Positions 1-9,300 of a stretch of 64,000 nt of DNA are shown piece by piece. Origin of the DNA: Rhytidiadelphus loreus (Eukaryota; Streptophyta; Bryopsida; Hypnales; Hylocomiaceae). The first letter of the stretch is position 1, and each line of letters starts with the position of its first letter. Below the pieces are notes generated by a model. That model saw only the letters and a list, made by a program, of their open reading frames with translations. It searched no databases and had not been told where the DNA came from. Both the position numbers and the translations under genes were made by a program. Location of the stretch: NCBI GenBank assembly GCA_947034895.1, contig OX344764.1:54603348-54667347 (forward strand). The letters are read 5' to 3'.

Positions 1-3000
1 TGCCATTATGTGAAATCGCTCCACTGTGTCTGCACGTACAACCACCATGATGTCGAATACATCAAGTCGAACAACAAATACATCTTTTCGGTTAGGTTGA
101 GGAGCATCCACAGAGAAGACTATATAACGGCTTCCAAGCTCGATATGGTTGATTTCATTACTTGAGAAGAAAGGGTACCATACCATGATAAGCCATCTTG
201 TGAAGATTCTCTTTGCCGATACGTTTGAAGACGTTACTTTTAATTTCGGCAAAATTGTTCGAAATGAGGAGTGTAAGCAGCGCATTGTTCTGGGAATTGA
301 TAGCCGCTGAAACTGTGATTGCTTGCGACATGATCACAAGAGAGTGCACCAGTGCATACTGTAGTCAAGGAGATACTTCATGGAAGTAATCATACTCTTA
401 CAGGAAATTCAGTTCCTGCTTGCATATGAGGACATCAATCCTGCTCTACTAGGAGGAGGCGAAAAAATCAGATTCCAGCCATTTTGTCACTTGTATAAAT
501 TATTAAAGGAGAAAAGGAAACACAAGAAAATTATAACTGACACTCAACCTTTCCATGCTTACGTCCTGTGCATGGCATTAACCAAGTACTGTTTGAGAGG
601 ATATGAAAAGACACAATGGCGATGCTCTGGTCCAAACAAAACTGAGCCCACTGCTTTATCAGCCTCTCTGGCGGACAGTCCCCAATAGCCACGGCAGAGT
701 TGAGAAGGATCTGGAGTACGTCACCTCCAAATGATTGACATAACTTGTCAAAGATCTGCATTGGGTCCATATGTGTCAGTCATATCGTGAGTGAGAGGGA
801 TACTCTACTCAAAAAGCAGTGCAACTTAAGATCTCGAGGGGAGGACCGTATCATGAGTCGAGCATACAGATACTTGAAAGCATCACATTAATCAGACACC
901 TCTGACACCCAATGTCCGATATAATAACACAGGTCAGATACAGACCTCAAGAACGTTGAAGACAACATACAGCTTGATAGTGGCCTGCCCTCGAATGTAG
1001 TGATAAATGAAGCTTATATCTGCACGTCATGGTCAGAAACTGGGTTCAACTGGGTTCTAAACAGGAGCAGATTGCAGGAATGGAAACAACACGCACTGCT
1101 AGATCCTAAATGACTATTGAGCGATTAAATTGTAACCTAAATAGTATCCTTCTGGACGGCATGTCTCCTCAATTCTGTAATCAGGAGAGACTATGAACCA
1201 AGTAAAGAAAAAGTACCAGCCTGCTGAAGAACCGCCACACCAAGCACAAGGATGATCAAAGAAGCAAAATCGGACAACTCAGCAGCATATGGTCTCTGAA
1301 ATTGCCTGCCTCAAACACTTCAGATTAATTGCATAGGTAACATCTAAGATTGGTTGAGACCTTATAAAAACACTCACTTCTGAATATAAATAATCAATTT
1401 CGATGCTGAAGAAACACTGCAACGTCCATCAAACTTGAGTGAAAAGCAGTGTCCACACACCAAAAGAAAGGTGAAAAACGCAAAAGGGACCATTCCTTGC
1501 AGAAATGGCTCTATACATCTGCAGGATTGGCCTCATTAATGAATTCTCTATCAAACATTGCTTTGTTGCAACCACAAAGTTGCTCTAACCATCTAATACA
1601 CATTGTTGGAGCATAGTTACAAACCCTTTGATAGACAAACACATCAACCAGAAAATCAGGGTAAAAGATGTCACCTCCAGTGCAAGATCCGCTGCCAGAG
1701 GAACATAATGATCCTGGCAGGCATAACTGTGAACAATGAAAGGAAGGAATCTAAGCACACAAAAAATCCAACATCGATGAGCTGCAGCCATCCCCAATCA
1801 CGCAAAGAAATCATCAGTACCAGTCTTGCATGACTAAATCTTGCAACAATAAGATTGTTTTAGTCCAAGTTGTATAAACTGATTCATCGATTTGAGGCAC
1901 ATTGGATTGACAGATTGGTCCTTCGAATAGGATGCAAGCTAGAGAACAATGTCATTCACAGGTGAACAAAATCCAGAACAATGTCATTCACAGGTTTATA
2001 CTGCACCAGGACAGATGAAAAATCAAATACTCCACGTGCTCACCAGCTCACATCTCCAAGGTACGTGAAACATTGTGTTATATATACGCTCTCGCCTTTG
2101 TTGAATACCCGCTGATGAATGGCGCTCGGACATGCTCCCCCTTTGGACTTCTCCCCGCAGATAATTTATTGGCGATACGTCAACCACCGCTGGATCTGTT
2201 CAGATTTCTTGTGATTCAACAAAGTGCACATAGAATTTCCAGAGGAGACTAGAAAACGAAAAGAAAATGAAGAATGCACTTCCAAAATTCACAAACCAAT
2301 TTGAATGCTTAGATTCATGATTACTCCCACTAACATAAAAATAATACTGAAAGATCATATTACTAGGACTGTCCAGCGAGGTAGTCAAAAGATATATAGC
2401 AGTCTGATCAGCATGACCAAAAAACGCACTGAAGTATGATACAGAAACCACAAGCACTACCAAATGGAAAAAACCAGCTCCTGCAAAACCTTGTCACAAA
2501 AATTTAATGCGGGAAAGTCAATTCTTCAGTAACCAACGAGAGACTCAAAGTAGTAATCGTTACTACATTTGAAAACACATTTTAAGCGTTATCCACTGGC
2601 TTCCCAGTATAATTCGAACATACCGATGCCACTGTCCCATAGGATGGAAAACTTACATTCTGAATTAGCAGCCATTAACCTCTCCCACTCAGTCAAATGT
2701 GGAGTCTCATAGCTTGATAATGGAAGTCGAGGCGGGGCTCTGAAACCTGGAGATTGCTCAATCACGTCAACATGCCCTAAGTAGCTGGGATCTGCCTCCG
2801 GTTTCTGTTTTTTAAAGGAAACGACTTTTGTCAAAGTGGGCATTGCGCCCCCATCTACTCCATTTTCTTGCACGGGAGAGTCGGACAATTTCTCTACGGC
2901 CCGCTGCCTGAGCTCTGGAAATAAAGGCTCTCTTTGGCTCCCACCTCGGGGACTATAACCTGATATGCTATTAATGCCAGCAGGAACAGGAGACGTCCGT

Positions 3001-3662
3001 CCCGACAATCGGTTATTCGGGGACACCGAAAGCAAGCCTCCGACAATTGAAGAAGTATCGATTATCTTTGAATCAACAATTGCGGGGCGATTTTCATGCC
3101 CTAAGTTTAAATTCATAGGCATGTTCCGCACTTCTACGGAATCATTCGTCAATAGTGGCAAATCAGTAGTCCGCGACACACCCGTAGCCAAATTTCTTAA
3201 CGACTCCGAACTAGGAGGAGACTTCTGACCAGATTCACGAGCTCCAACACTTTCAAGTGGAAACTCCTGCGCCAAATCTTGAAACTGGGATTCTTTCGAA
3301 GCATCACCCGAATCCACATTAATTCTAGGTTCCAATGGCATGTCCGCAAGAATGCCGTCCGGACGAGGCAGGATCAAATCTTTAAACGAAAGAACATCCC
3401 TCGAGGAACCGATCACCAAGCCACGCACAAGACCTAAAGAGCTCGCCTCCCCTTCGCCTTCTACAGACACCGCCCCTAATTCAAGATTCTGCACCTTGCG
3501 GCTCTTGTGCTTGCGTCGCTTGCCCTTAACCTTGACCACCAGCGGCAACGCCGGCTGCTGGTCCTCCTGCTTCCCGACCTCCTCATCGTCCCCTGAAGTA
3601 TCAACGGACAGAAGCTCATAGACAGCTCCTCCCGCCCTTCGATTCTTGCCAAAATTGTCCAT
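1..3662 (-). CDS. POD1: POD1/TAPT1 family ER membrane protein (3' end beyond window)
   Basis: Eight exons were rebuilt on the minus strand: 3662-2657, 2195-2044, 1781-1675, 1305-1217, 1019-946, 755-615, 358-184 and 29-1 (continues outside). Phases agree at every junction, giving about 591 codons so far. Exon 1 encodes a long, low-complexity, basic and serine-rich N-terminus of about 335 residues. The TAPT1/DUF747 core follows, with family motifs VPWRCEL, LIDVGFFVCLDSFLSL, VMPARI, IRGQATIKLYVVFNVLE, IFDKLCQSFGGDVLQ, NNFAEIKSNVFKR and DTVERFH. In this family, Arabidopsis POD1 is an ER protein needed for pollen-tube guidance and embryo patterning, and animal TAPT1 is a multi-pass membrane protein. 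I chose the ATG at 3660-3662 because upstream in-frame codons are non-ATG. The donor of the 755-615 exon (GTGTCT) is weak; the others are normal. The final C-terminal third is missing because the window ends. Identification is confident; the exact function in this species is inferred. Confidence 0.93.
1943..1995. repeat. Short direct repeat inside a POD1 intron
   Basis: The 21-bp sequence AGAACAATGTCATTCACAGGT occurs at 1943 and again at 1975, 32 bp apart. It lies wholly within the intron between the 2195-2044 and 1781-1675 exons. It looks like a small tandem duplication and does not touch splice sites. Confidence 0.75.
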
Positions 3663-3900
3663 CGCAAACACGGTAGTGGCTAACGCAACTTCATGACATC
3701 AATGGCGATCATGAGCGCGGCACAATCGCGAGCAAATTCAAATGCAACCAGCAATCTGGTAGGGTTTAAGACTCAAAGCGCCAGGAAACAGGGACCGCGA
3801 CTCATTTTCGTAACACGGCGCCAGGAGCATGCCCACTCTGACCTCTGTAATATCACCTTCTGCAATATCACATCCTCTGCTCAAGCCCTAAGAATAGGCG
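3663..3900 (-). promoter_or_regulatory. Likely 5' leader and promoter of the POD1 gene, with telo-box
   Basis: This GC-richer stretch lies directly upstream of the POD1 start codon. It contains AAACCCTA on the minus strand (3760-3767), the telo-box motif common near transcription starts of plant housekeeping genes. No convincing TATA box was seen. The 5' end of the transcript cannot be fixed from sequence. Confidence 0.4.
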
Positions 3901-4566
3901 TAAACAATGTTTTTGTAATTTGGGATGCCACGTCAGATTTTGATTTTCAATTTTTTCATGTATATTTTTCAGTTTTTTAAATTTTCACTTTCCAGGATGC
4001 CTCGTGTCCCTCTTGAGGCCCCAAATTTTGTGTAATGGAATAGCTCTAGAATATCTCTAACAAAGTATTATTCCGTATAATTAATACTCTTTATATAATC
4101 AATATATATGCAATCGATTTAATAAGTTGGTGTGAATACATGTACATTAGGCATAAAAGGGCTATGCATTCATTTTTGACAATAAAATAATATATAAAGA
4201 TTATAATTTATAGGTAGTAGTTGAAACCAATGAATCATTAAATATTACTCAGAGTAAAATAATTCCTAAAAGGGAGATTCAATTAGCATAGATTACATAT
4301 AGTTCTCACAAAAATATAAGCTACATTATTAAATCTACTCTAAGAGCAAAATAATAGGAGAATAAAAATAGAAAATGGATGCAACTTGTGATATTTGAGC
4401 AATCATTGTAGCAAGAACATCAGTTAAGTTATCAAAAGTATCTATTATCACTAGCTCAAAAAATGTACAAAATGCACATTTGATCACCTATAGTGAGTTA
4501 ATGCAGTAAACTGCATCTTTTGAGCTTATTGTGACAATGAGCTCATTAATTAATTTCATTCCTTAA
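3901..4566. other. AT-rich spacer, no gene seen
   Basis: No coding or RNA gene is recognisable. The segment around 4510-4560 (TGCATCTTTTGAGCTTATTG) resembles sequence at about 5899-5925, on the far side of the TTAA element and the C-rich block. This suggests that an older repeat was split by later insertions. Confidence 0.5.
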
Positions 4567-5491
4567 TTAACCCCTAAAGGACCATTGTCCCTTCAGGGGA
4601 TAAATGCGTTTTCGGGCAGGTACCTACGAGCTGAAATTTTTTCCTAATATTTTGAAATTTTCTTCAGAGGTAGAAAAGTTGATTATCTTCGTGGGAATAT
4701 AATTTTTTTCGAAATCGGTGCCTGGGAACAATAGTTACGACCAAATAAGCTCAAACGAGGGGACGGCGGGCAGCTCGGGCAGCCCCCCCAAAAAGGACAA
4801 AAATTTGAATTTTATTTTTTATTTTATTTTTTCTCATAGATTATATTTTTGTCTATCTGGAAAGCTTTGATTCATTTCATTTGGATATATTATGAGAAAG
4901 TTATGGACATTCTTGTTGTTCGGGCAATTAGAGCATCTTCTTGAAAAAAATAACTTGTAGGATTCATTTCTGAATGCAATTTTCTTTTTTGCATGGTCTA
5001 ATTTACTTGCTAGAACAATCTCACCATTGGGATTAGTGCATTTTAATTCCATCTAAAATATATGAATATTTTAGATTTTCCTTCTATCTCATACCTACTT
5101 CTACTTAACAATTTTTTTAAGAATGATAATTAATCTTTTTTTGAATTTTTTTTTTTTACCTAGACTCTCAACTCAATTTTCCACTATAAAGATTTAAAGC
5201 TCAAAACTCTGTAGTGCAAAAATTTTAAGTTAAAAATGTTCAAAGTCAAAAAATCTAGTCCCGCAATGTGCTGAAAAACTTGTTTTTTTCACTTTAAACG
5301 CAGATATCTTGCAATCTGAGCGGTCAAAAATTCTGAAATTTTTTCCACGCTATCTCATACTAGTTAGGTGTAAGATCCTACGGTTAGATATGAAAATAAA
5401 ACAATTTTCAATTTTTTTTACTCCTTGCTATAGATATGGCAGTTTTGAGTGTTTTTTGGCAGAAAAAAGGCCTTGGTCCTTTAGGGGTTAA
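4567..5491. mobile_element. TTAA-flanked non-coding element, copy A (917 bp)
   Basis: The element body 4571-5487 is bounded on both sides by TTAA (4567-4570 and 5488-5491). The left end reads CCCCTAAAGGACCA and the right end is its reverse complement (TGGTCCTTTAGGGG), a 14-bp perfect terminal inverted repeat. The interior is AT-rich with no useful ORF. About 200 bp next to the right end, read in reverse, is similar to the left part of copy E (53730-54671), including AAAAAATTTCAGAATTTT and TGCAAGATAT. TTAA target duplications with CCC termini are known for piggyBac and, for the TTAA site, Kolobok DNA transposons. Assignment to either is inference because no transposase is present. Confidence 0.7.
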
Positions 5492-5494
5492 TTA

Positions 5495-5890
5495 CCAACC
5501 ACCACCCCCAATTTAGAAATTCAGAATTATTTTTAATTAAATTTTTACAGAACCTCCCCCCTCCCCCTCCCCCTCCCCCCTTCTTTTGTAATTTTGAGAA
5601 ACAAATGATCTTACAATCAATATGGGATAAGTCAATGTTTCCCAAGTACGTATTCATATGCATATTAGTATGTATCCATATATGTATATGGATCTATATG
5701 TACGTATCAATATCCGTATTTGTATCAACATATTATATTCGTATTCGTATCAGTGTAATGTATCTGTATCAGCGTATGCGTATGCATATCAAAGTTTTTT
5801 TGAGATCAACGACTGTGGGGGTGGTTTGTAATTTTTTTTATAAAAATCAATAGCTGTCATTTTTTAGGAGGGGAGGGGGGCAACTAATGG
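5495..5890. repeat. Low-complexity block with C-rich and G-rich tracts
   Basis: A polypyrimidine tract of repeated CCCCCT units lies at 5552-5582 and an oppositely oriented G-rich tract at 5866-5880. Between them (about 5645-5788) is a degenerate run of GTATCN-like hexamers. Flanking segments ACCAACCACCACCCCCA (5497) and TGGGGGTGGTTTGT (5815) are roughly inverted copies, so the block may be a decayed foldback element. No gene is seen. Confidence 0.55.
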
Positions 5891-6592
5891 CAGTGATTGC
5901 ATCTTTTGGGCTCATTGTAGCTCACTAATGTTCATGGCTATAAATGTCATTTGCATTCACATCATTCATCTAATCCACAAAAACCTTAGTGACAACTAGT
6001 TGAAAAACAAACCAAATAAGGTAGAACTACCTTTTGCCATCAATCACCAAATTCCAAATCCTTCCATTTGAATCAATCACCCATCCATTACCACAATCTT
6101 AATAACCTTTTAGCATTATGACAATGCACTTGGAGAGGGGACAAGTTAACTTGTAGTTTATCATGGGTCCCGTCATGGGTCTATCTACACTTTACCACTT
6201 CAAGCCCAACAAACTTTGAAAAAACATTATAATTTAATTTCTTGCATGTCAAAATGTCTTGATTCTACTTGCAAATGGCTTCTCTCAAACTTATTAATCT
6301 TTAAAAAATCCATGAGTAAACAAATAGCTTCTCCAAAGTACCACAAAAAGTACCTAGATAGCAAATCTACCTAATAATAAGCATGTTTACTTTATACACT
6401 CAACAAGAGTCTTGAAGAGAATACTATGAGTCATAATAAGTTTCTATAAAACATCCAACTCTAGTATCAGAAGGGCATCTTTTGTTGTGAATCAACTATT
6501 TCTATGCCATCCTACTTGTACATTCATTTCTTGAGTTTTCTTGAGCCTATTTTGTTTCTAATTTGAGACCTATAAGTTGTCAAACACTTGTT
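5891..6592. other. AT-rich spacer, no gene seen
   Basis: No open frame, RNA gene or repeat boundary could be supported here. Confidence 0.4.
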
Positions 6593-7006
6593 TTATGCAA
6601 TGGGTGGTTCAACTTCTTCATAACTATAATCTGTCAAAGGTGGATATAAAGGCGGATATGTAGTAATCTCGGGAGGTTTGTTTTCCCATGGTTCATAATA
6701 AGGTTGTTGATAATCATCCCAAAACAAGGGTGGAAGAGCAAAAGATGGCTCAGGTGCTTGTATTGGTGCTGGAATTGGATCGGGATAAAAATACACATAG
6801 TTTGTCGAGTTGGACCTCTGGCTATAATCAATACCTGGAGTACGTCGAAGGAAAGGATGATTGCGTTCAGCTGCTGGAGTCATCCTTAATTTAAAGGCAA
6901 AATTACCATCCAATAATTGAAATGCAGGAGGGGTTAGAGGACCCCATTTCCTATTATAGTGCTTCCTACAACAAGCACCCTTGTCTATCCCTGCACATGC
7001 TTTCAT
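6593..7006 (-). CDS. Unrecognised 137-residue Pro/Tyr-rich ORF
   Basis: This ATG-started open frame has 137 codons and sits in AT-rich spacer, so its length is somewhat more than expected by chance. The first half contains two close cysteines (GACCRKHYNRKWG) and basic residues. The second half is rich in proline, tyrosine and acidic residues (PDPIPAPIQAPEPS, TTYPPLYPPLTDYSYEE). I do not recognise the protein. It has no signal peptide or membrane segment. It may be an exon of an unidentified gene, a fragment of a mobile-element protein or a chance ORF. No clear promoter or neighbouring exon was found. Confidence 0.25.
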   Translation of the reverse strand: MKACAGIDKGACCRKHYNRKWGPLTPPAFQLLDGNFAFKLRMTPAAERNHPFLRRTPGIDYSQRSNSTNYVYFYPDPIPAPIQAPEPSFALPPLFWDDYQQPYYEPWENKPPEITTYPPLYPPLTDYSYEEVEPPIA

Positions 7007-7278
7007 TCAACCCAAAAATGTCGTTCAATTTCAATGGTTAAAAAGGCAAACTCAAGCTAAGACCAACATTTAGTGATCTTTGGAAACCTTTTAAGTTATT
7101 TAGATTTCTCAAAAATAATGTAAAGATGTATTGTATTTAATTCTAAAGAAAACTCATTCTCTAAGCAAATTGCTCTTGCCACGGAGTGCAAATGATCATT
7201 AACCTACTTTAATTTGTGAATCTTCCACATCACTACATTCAAATACCAACAACTCATGTCTTGCCTATTGCATACAAA
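7007..7278. other. AT-rich spacer left of the MITE
   Basis: No gene or repeat is recognisable apart from the AAA at 7276-7278 that forms the target-site duplication of the adjacent MITE. Confidence 0.4.
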
Positions 7279-7494
7279 TACTATAAGAAACCCGCGTTTT
7301 AGTTGATGTTTTGTAATTTTTTCAGACAAATTTTAGGTGACATCGGGAAAAACAACTTGTGTTTTTTCACGTCCAATATAACATTTGGATGTCAAGTTGG
7401 ACGTGAAAAAACACAAGTTGTTTTTCCCGACGTCACCTAAAATCTGTTTGAAAAAATTACAAAACGCCAACTAAAACCCGGGTTTCTTATAGTG
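7279..7494. mobile_element. CACTA-type hairpin MITE, copy 1
   Basis: This is a 216-bp element made almost entirely of two inverted arms of about 97 bp, nearly perfect, with a short loop around 7385. The ends read (T)ACTATAAGAAACCCG on the left and CGGGTTTCTTATAGTG on the right, resembling the CACTAYAAGAAA termini of CACTA/En-Spm transposons. The first left base has mutated from C to T. A 3-bp duplication AAA flanks it (7276-7278 and 7495-7497), as expected for CACTA elements. It encodes nothing. If transcribed, the arms would form a long hairpin. Confidence 0.8.
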
Positions 7495-7922
7495 AAAGGG
7501 ACACATGAATAACTTATGCATATCATACCCTTAAAGTAAATGTGTTTGAAAACATACATGAAAAAATCTACCTTGTTTAGTTATTGAGGGGGGTTTGCAT
7601 AAGAGTCTATTTCCTTTTTAATTGCATATCAATAAGAACGTCCTCACCCATACATCAAAACCATAGACACTCAACAAATTCGAAATGAAATGTGGACAAT
7701 TAACACTTGGATCCACTTGTAAATTCTTTTGGCCATGACATCTAAACAATGATGGAAATTCTTTTAGATCTACACATTAAAAGAATTACAATTATTTGGA
7801 GGGTAATACAACAAGTTGCATGGTTGGTATAATCAAATGACACATCTTTTAAACATATCATGTAGCCACCTTTTTGAGGTTTTGAGGTTTTGTCACACCA
7901 ATAATGATGCTTTAGGGCAAGT
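7495..7922. other. AT-rich spacer, no gene seen
   Basis: No feature could be supported between the two foldback elements. Confidence 0.4.
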
Positions 7923-8080
7923 AAGGTAATTCAACCTAGGACATGCCAAGTTTGGAGCAACCTACTGCAGGCCCATAATTTCTTTAGATGTACATGTGTC
8001 TTGTGAAATGAACTTCACAATAATTTTTTGTCCTACGTTAGGTTGCTCCAAACTTGGCCTCTCATAGGCTGAGTTACCTT
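7923..8080. mobile_element. Foldback element with 41-bp imperfect inverted repeats
   Basis: The left arm (7923-7963) starts AAGGTAATTCAACCTAGG and the right arm (8040-8080) ends in its imperfect complement (CTGAGTTACCTT). The inner part GCCAAGTTTGGAGCAACCT is perfectly inverted. The total length is about 158 bp with no ORF. No target-site duplication is evident, so the superfamily is unknown. Confidence 0.6.
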
Positions 8081-8316
8081 AAACTTTATTGCTTGCTAAA
8101 ATAAAAACTGTGCAAAAGAATCCAACAATATTGGTTTGTCTTATTAGTGTGTGTGGCACTATTTTACCAAAGTTACACTATTTCAAATCAATGTCAAATC
8201 AACATATGCTAAAAAAATTACTATATTGTTCTAATTTCCACCCCCAAATTAATATTTTACGACACTAAGTTTGCTCCCAGACAACAGATTTGCGCCCTCA
8301 CTCCAATAGGATAAAA

Positions 8317-8550
8317 TCAGTGTAGCTCACCCGAGTAGTACGCGCAGTCTCCATAGCATTCATACTCTTCCATTTGGTCGATGAAGTGAAGTCGAGTGGA
8401 AGACCGAGACCTGGGTGCATCTGTAATTGTGTCCTTGTCCGCCATTTGTCTCAGCAGGTCCATGGACATCAACACGCCTGCAACAGTTGCAAGAGATGCA
8501 ATGACAACACAGCCAAACTTGAAAAACAGCTGCCTGCTAAGATACCCCAT
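8317..8550 (-). CDS. Possible small single-pass membrane protein (77 residues)
   Basis: This ATG-started ORF encodes 77 residues. It has a basic N-terminus (MGYLSRQLFFKFG), one hydrophobic segment at about residues 13-31 (CVVIASLATVAGVLMSM) and a hydrophilic, acidic C-terminus ending YECYGDCAYYSGELH with two cysteines. The surrounding 8.3-9.3 kb is less AT-rich than neighbouring spacer and could hold a 5' leader on the minus strand. I do not recognise a family. An AG at the end of CAACTGTTGCAG inside the hydrophobic stretch could instead be a splice acceptor, so the real exon may be shorter. Confidence 0.35.
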   Translation of the reverse strand: MGYLSRQLFFKFGCVVIASLATVAGVLMSMDLLRQMADKDTITDAPRSRSSTRLHFIDQMEEYECYGDCAYYSGELH

Positions 8551-9300
8551 TCTTCAATCACTGCTAGAATACCAGCAACATTCACATGTGCTGATTGCTT
8601 GATAGAAAACAAGCAGCTATCAACTACATGAGGCTGTGCCGCTTGCTCCACCACAAATTAAACACCGGCTTGCTTCTGCGGAGTGACATTCCAACTCAAG
8701 CTTCCTTCTGCACATTCTCTATCGATGTAACTGTTTTTGATACAGAACCTAGCTCCTTCCCTTCAGACCAGAGCAGAGCCGAGAAAGCAACTGCCTTTAG
8801 ACCTTTTTTTTCAGTCTAGGCCTAGCTAGATCGTGCAGCTAAAACAGAAGAGCTCGATCTCCATTACCAACTAACTGCAGTACAAGATCTTGTCTAACTT
8901 GCAAAGCTCAATCCAACAGGAAACCCGTGGCTCACGCTCTTGAGGATGACTCTGTGTGGAAGAATGATGCTGGATTTGTGATGATTTACACGCTGAATCT
9001 TCATTAGGATCTGCACCTGTCTTCATTACTACCAAGGGCATTTACACTGATTTTGAGAGCACATGATGAGAGAGGTAGACGCAACAAGAGCGTGACTGGA
9101 TTGCAGTGAATTTTTGGGTGGGGTTTGAGCTCCATGTGACTTGCTGAAAGGCAAGTAATTAAGAAAAGTTGGTTGCAGGGTACGTAGCTGTACGCCGTGT
9201 CTGATCACCTCCTTCCCATGACAACACAACAAGTAAATTCCTTTTGAAGCGAGCATCTGGTAAGGTAGCATCAGCTATATTCAAACTAAGGCATGTTCAA
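8551..9300 (-). other. Less AT-rich stretch upstream of the small ORF
   Basis: Base composition here is more gene-like than the flanks, and several short minus-strand frames are open (for example 9029-9271), but none has a recognisable domain. It may be the leader or promoter of the 77-residue ORF. Confidence 0.3.

Noticed and set aside
380..688. Plus-strand ORF of 102 codons
   Set aside because: It is antisense to the conserved IFDKLCQSFGG exon and adjoining intron of the POD1 gene.
2200..2463. Hydrophobic minus-strand ORF next to a POD1 exon
   Set aside because: It is intron sequence running into the start of exon 2; family similarity begins only at the acceptor before 2195.
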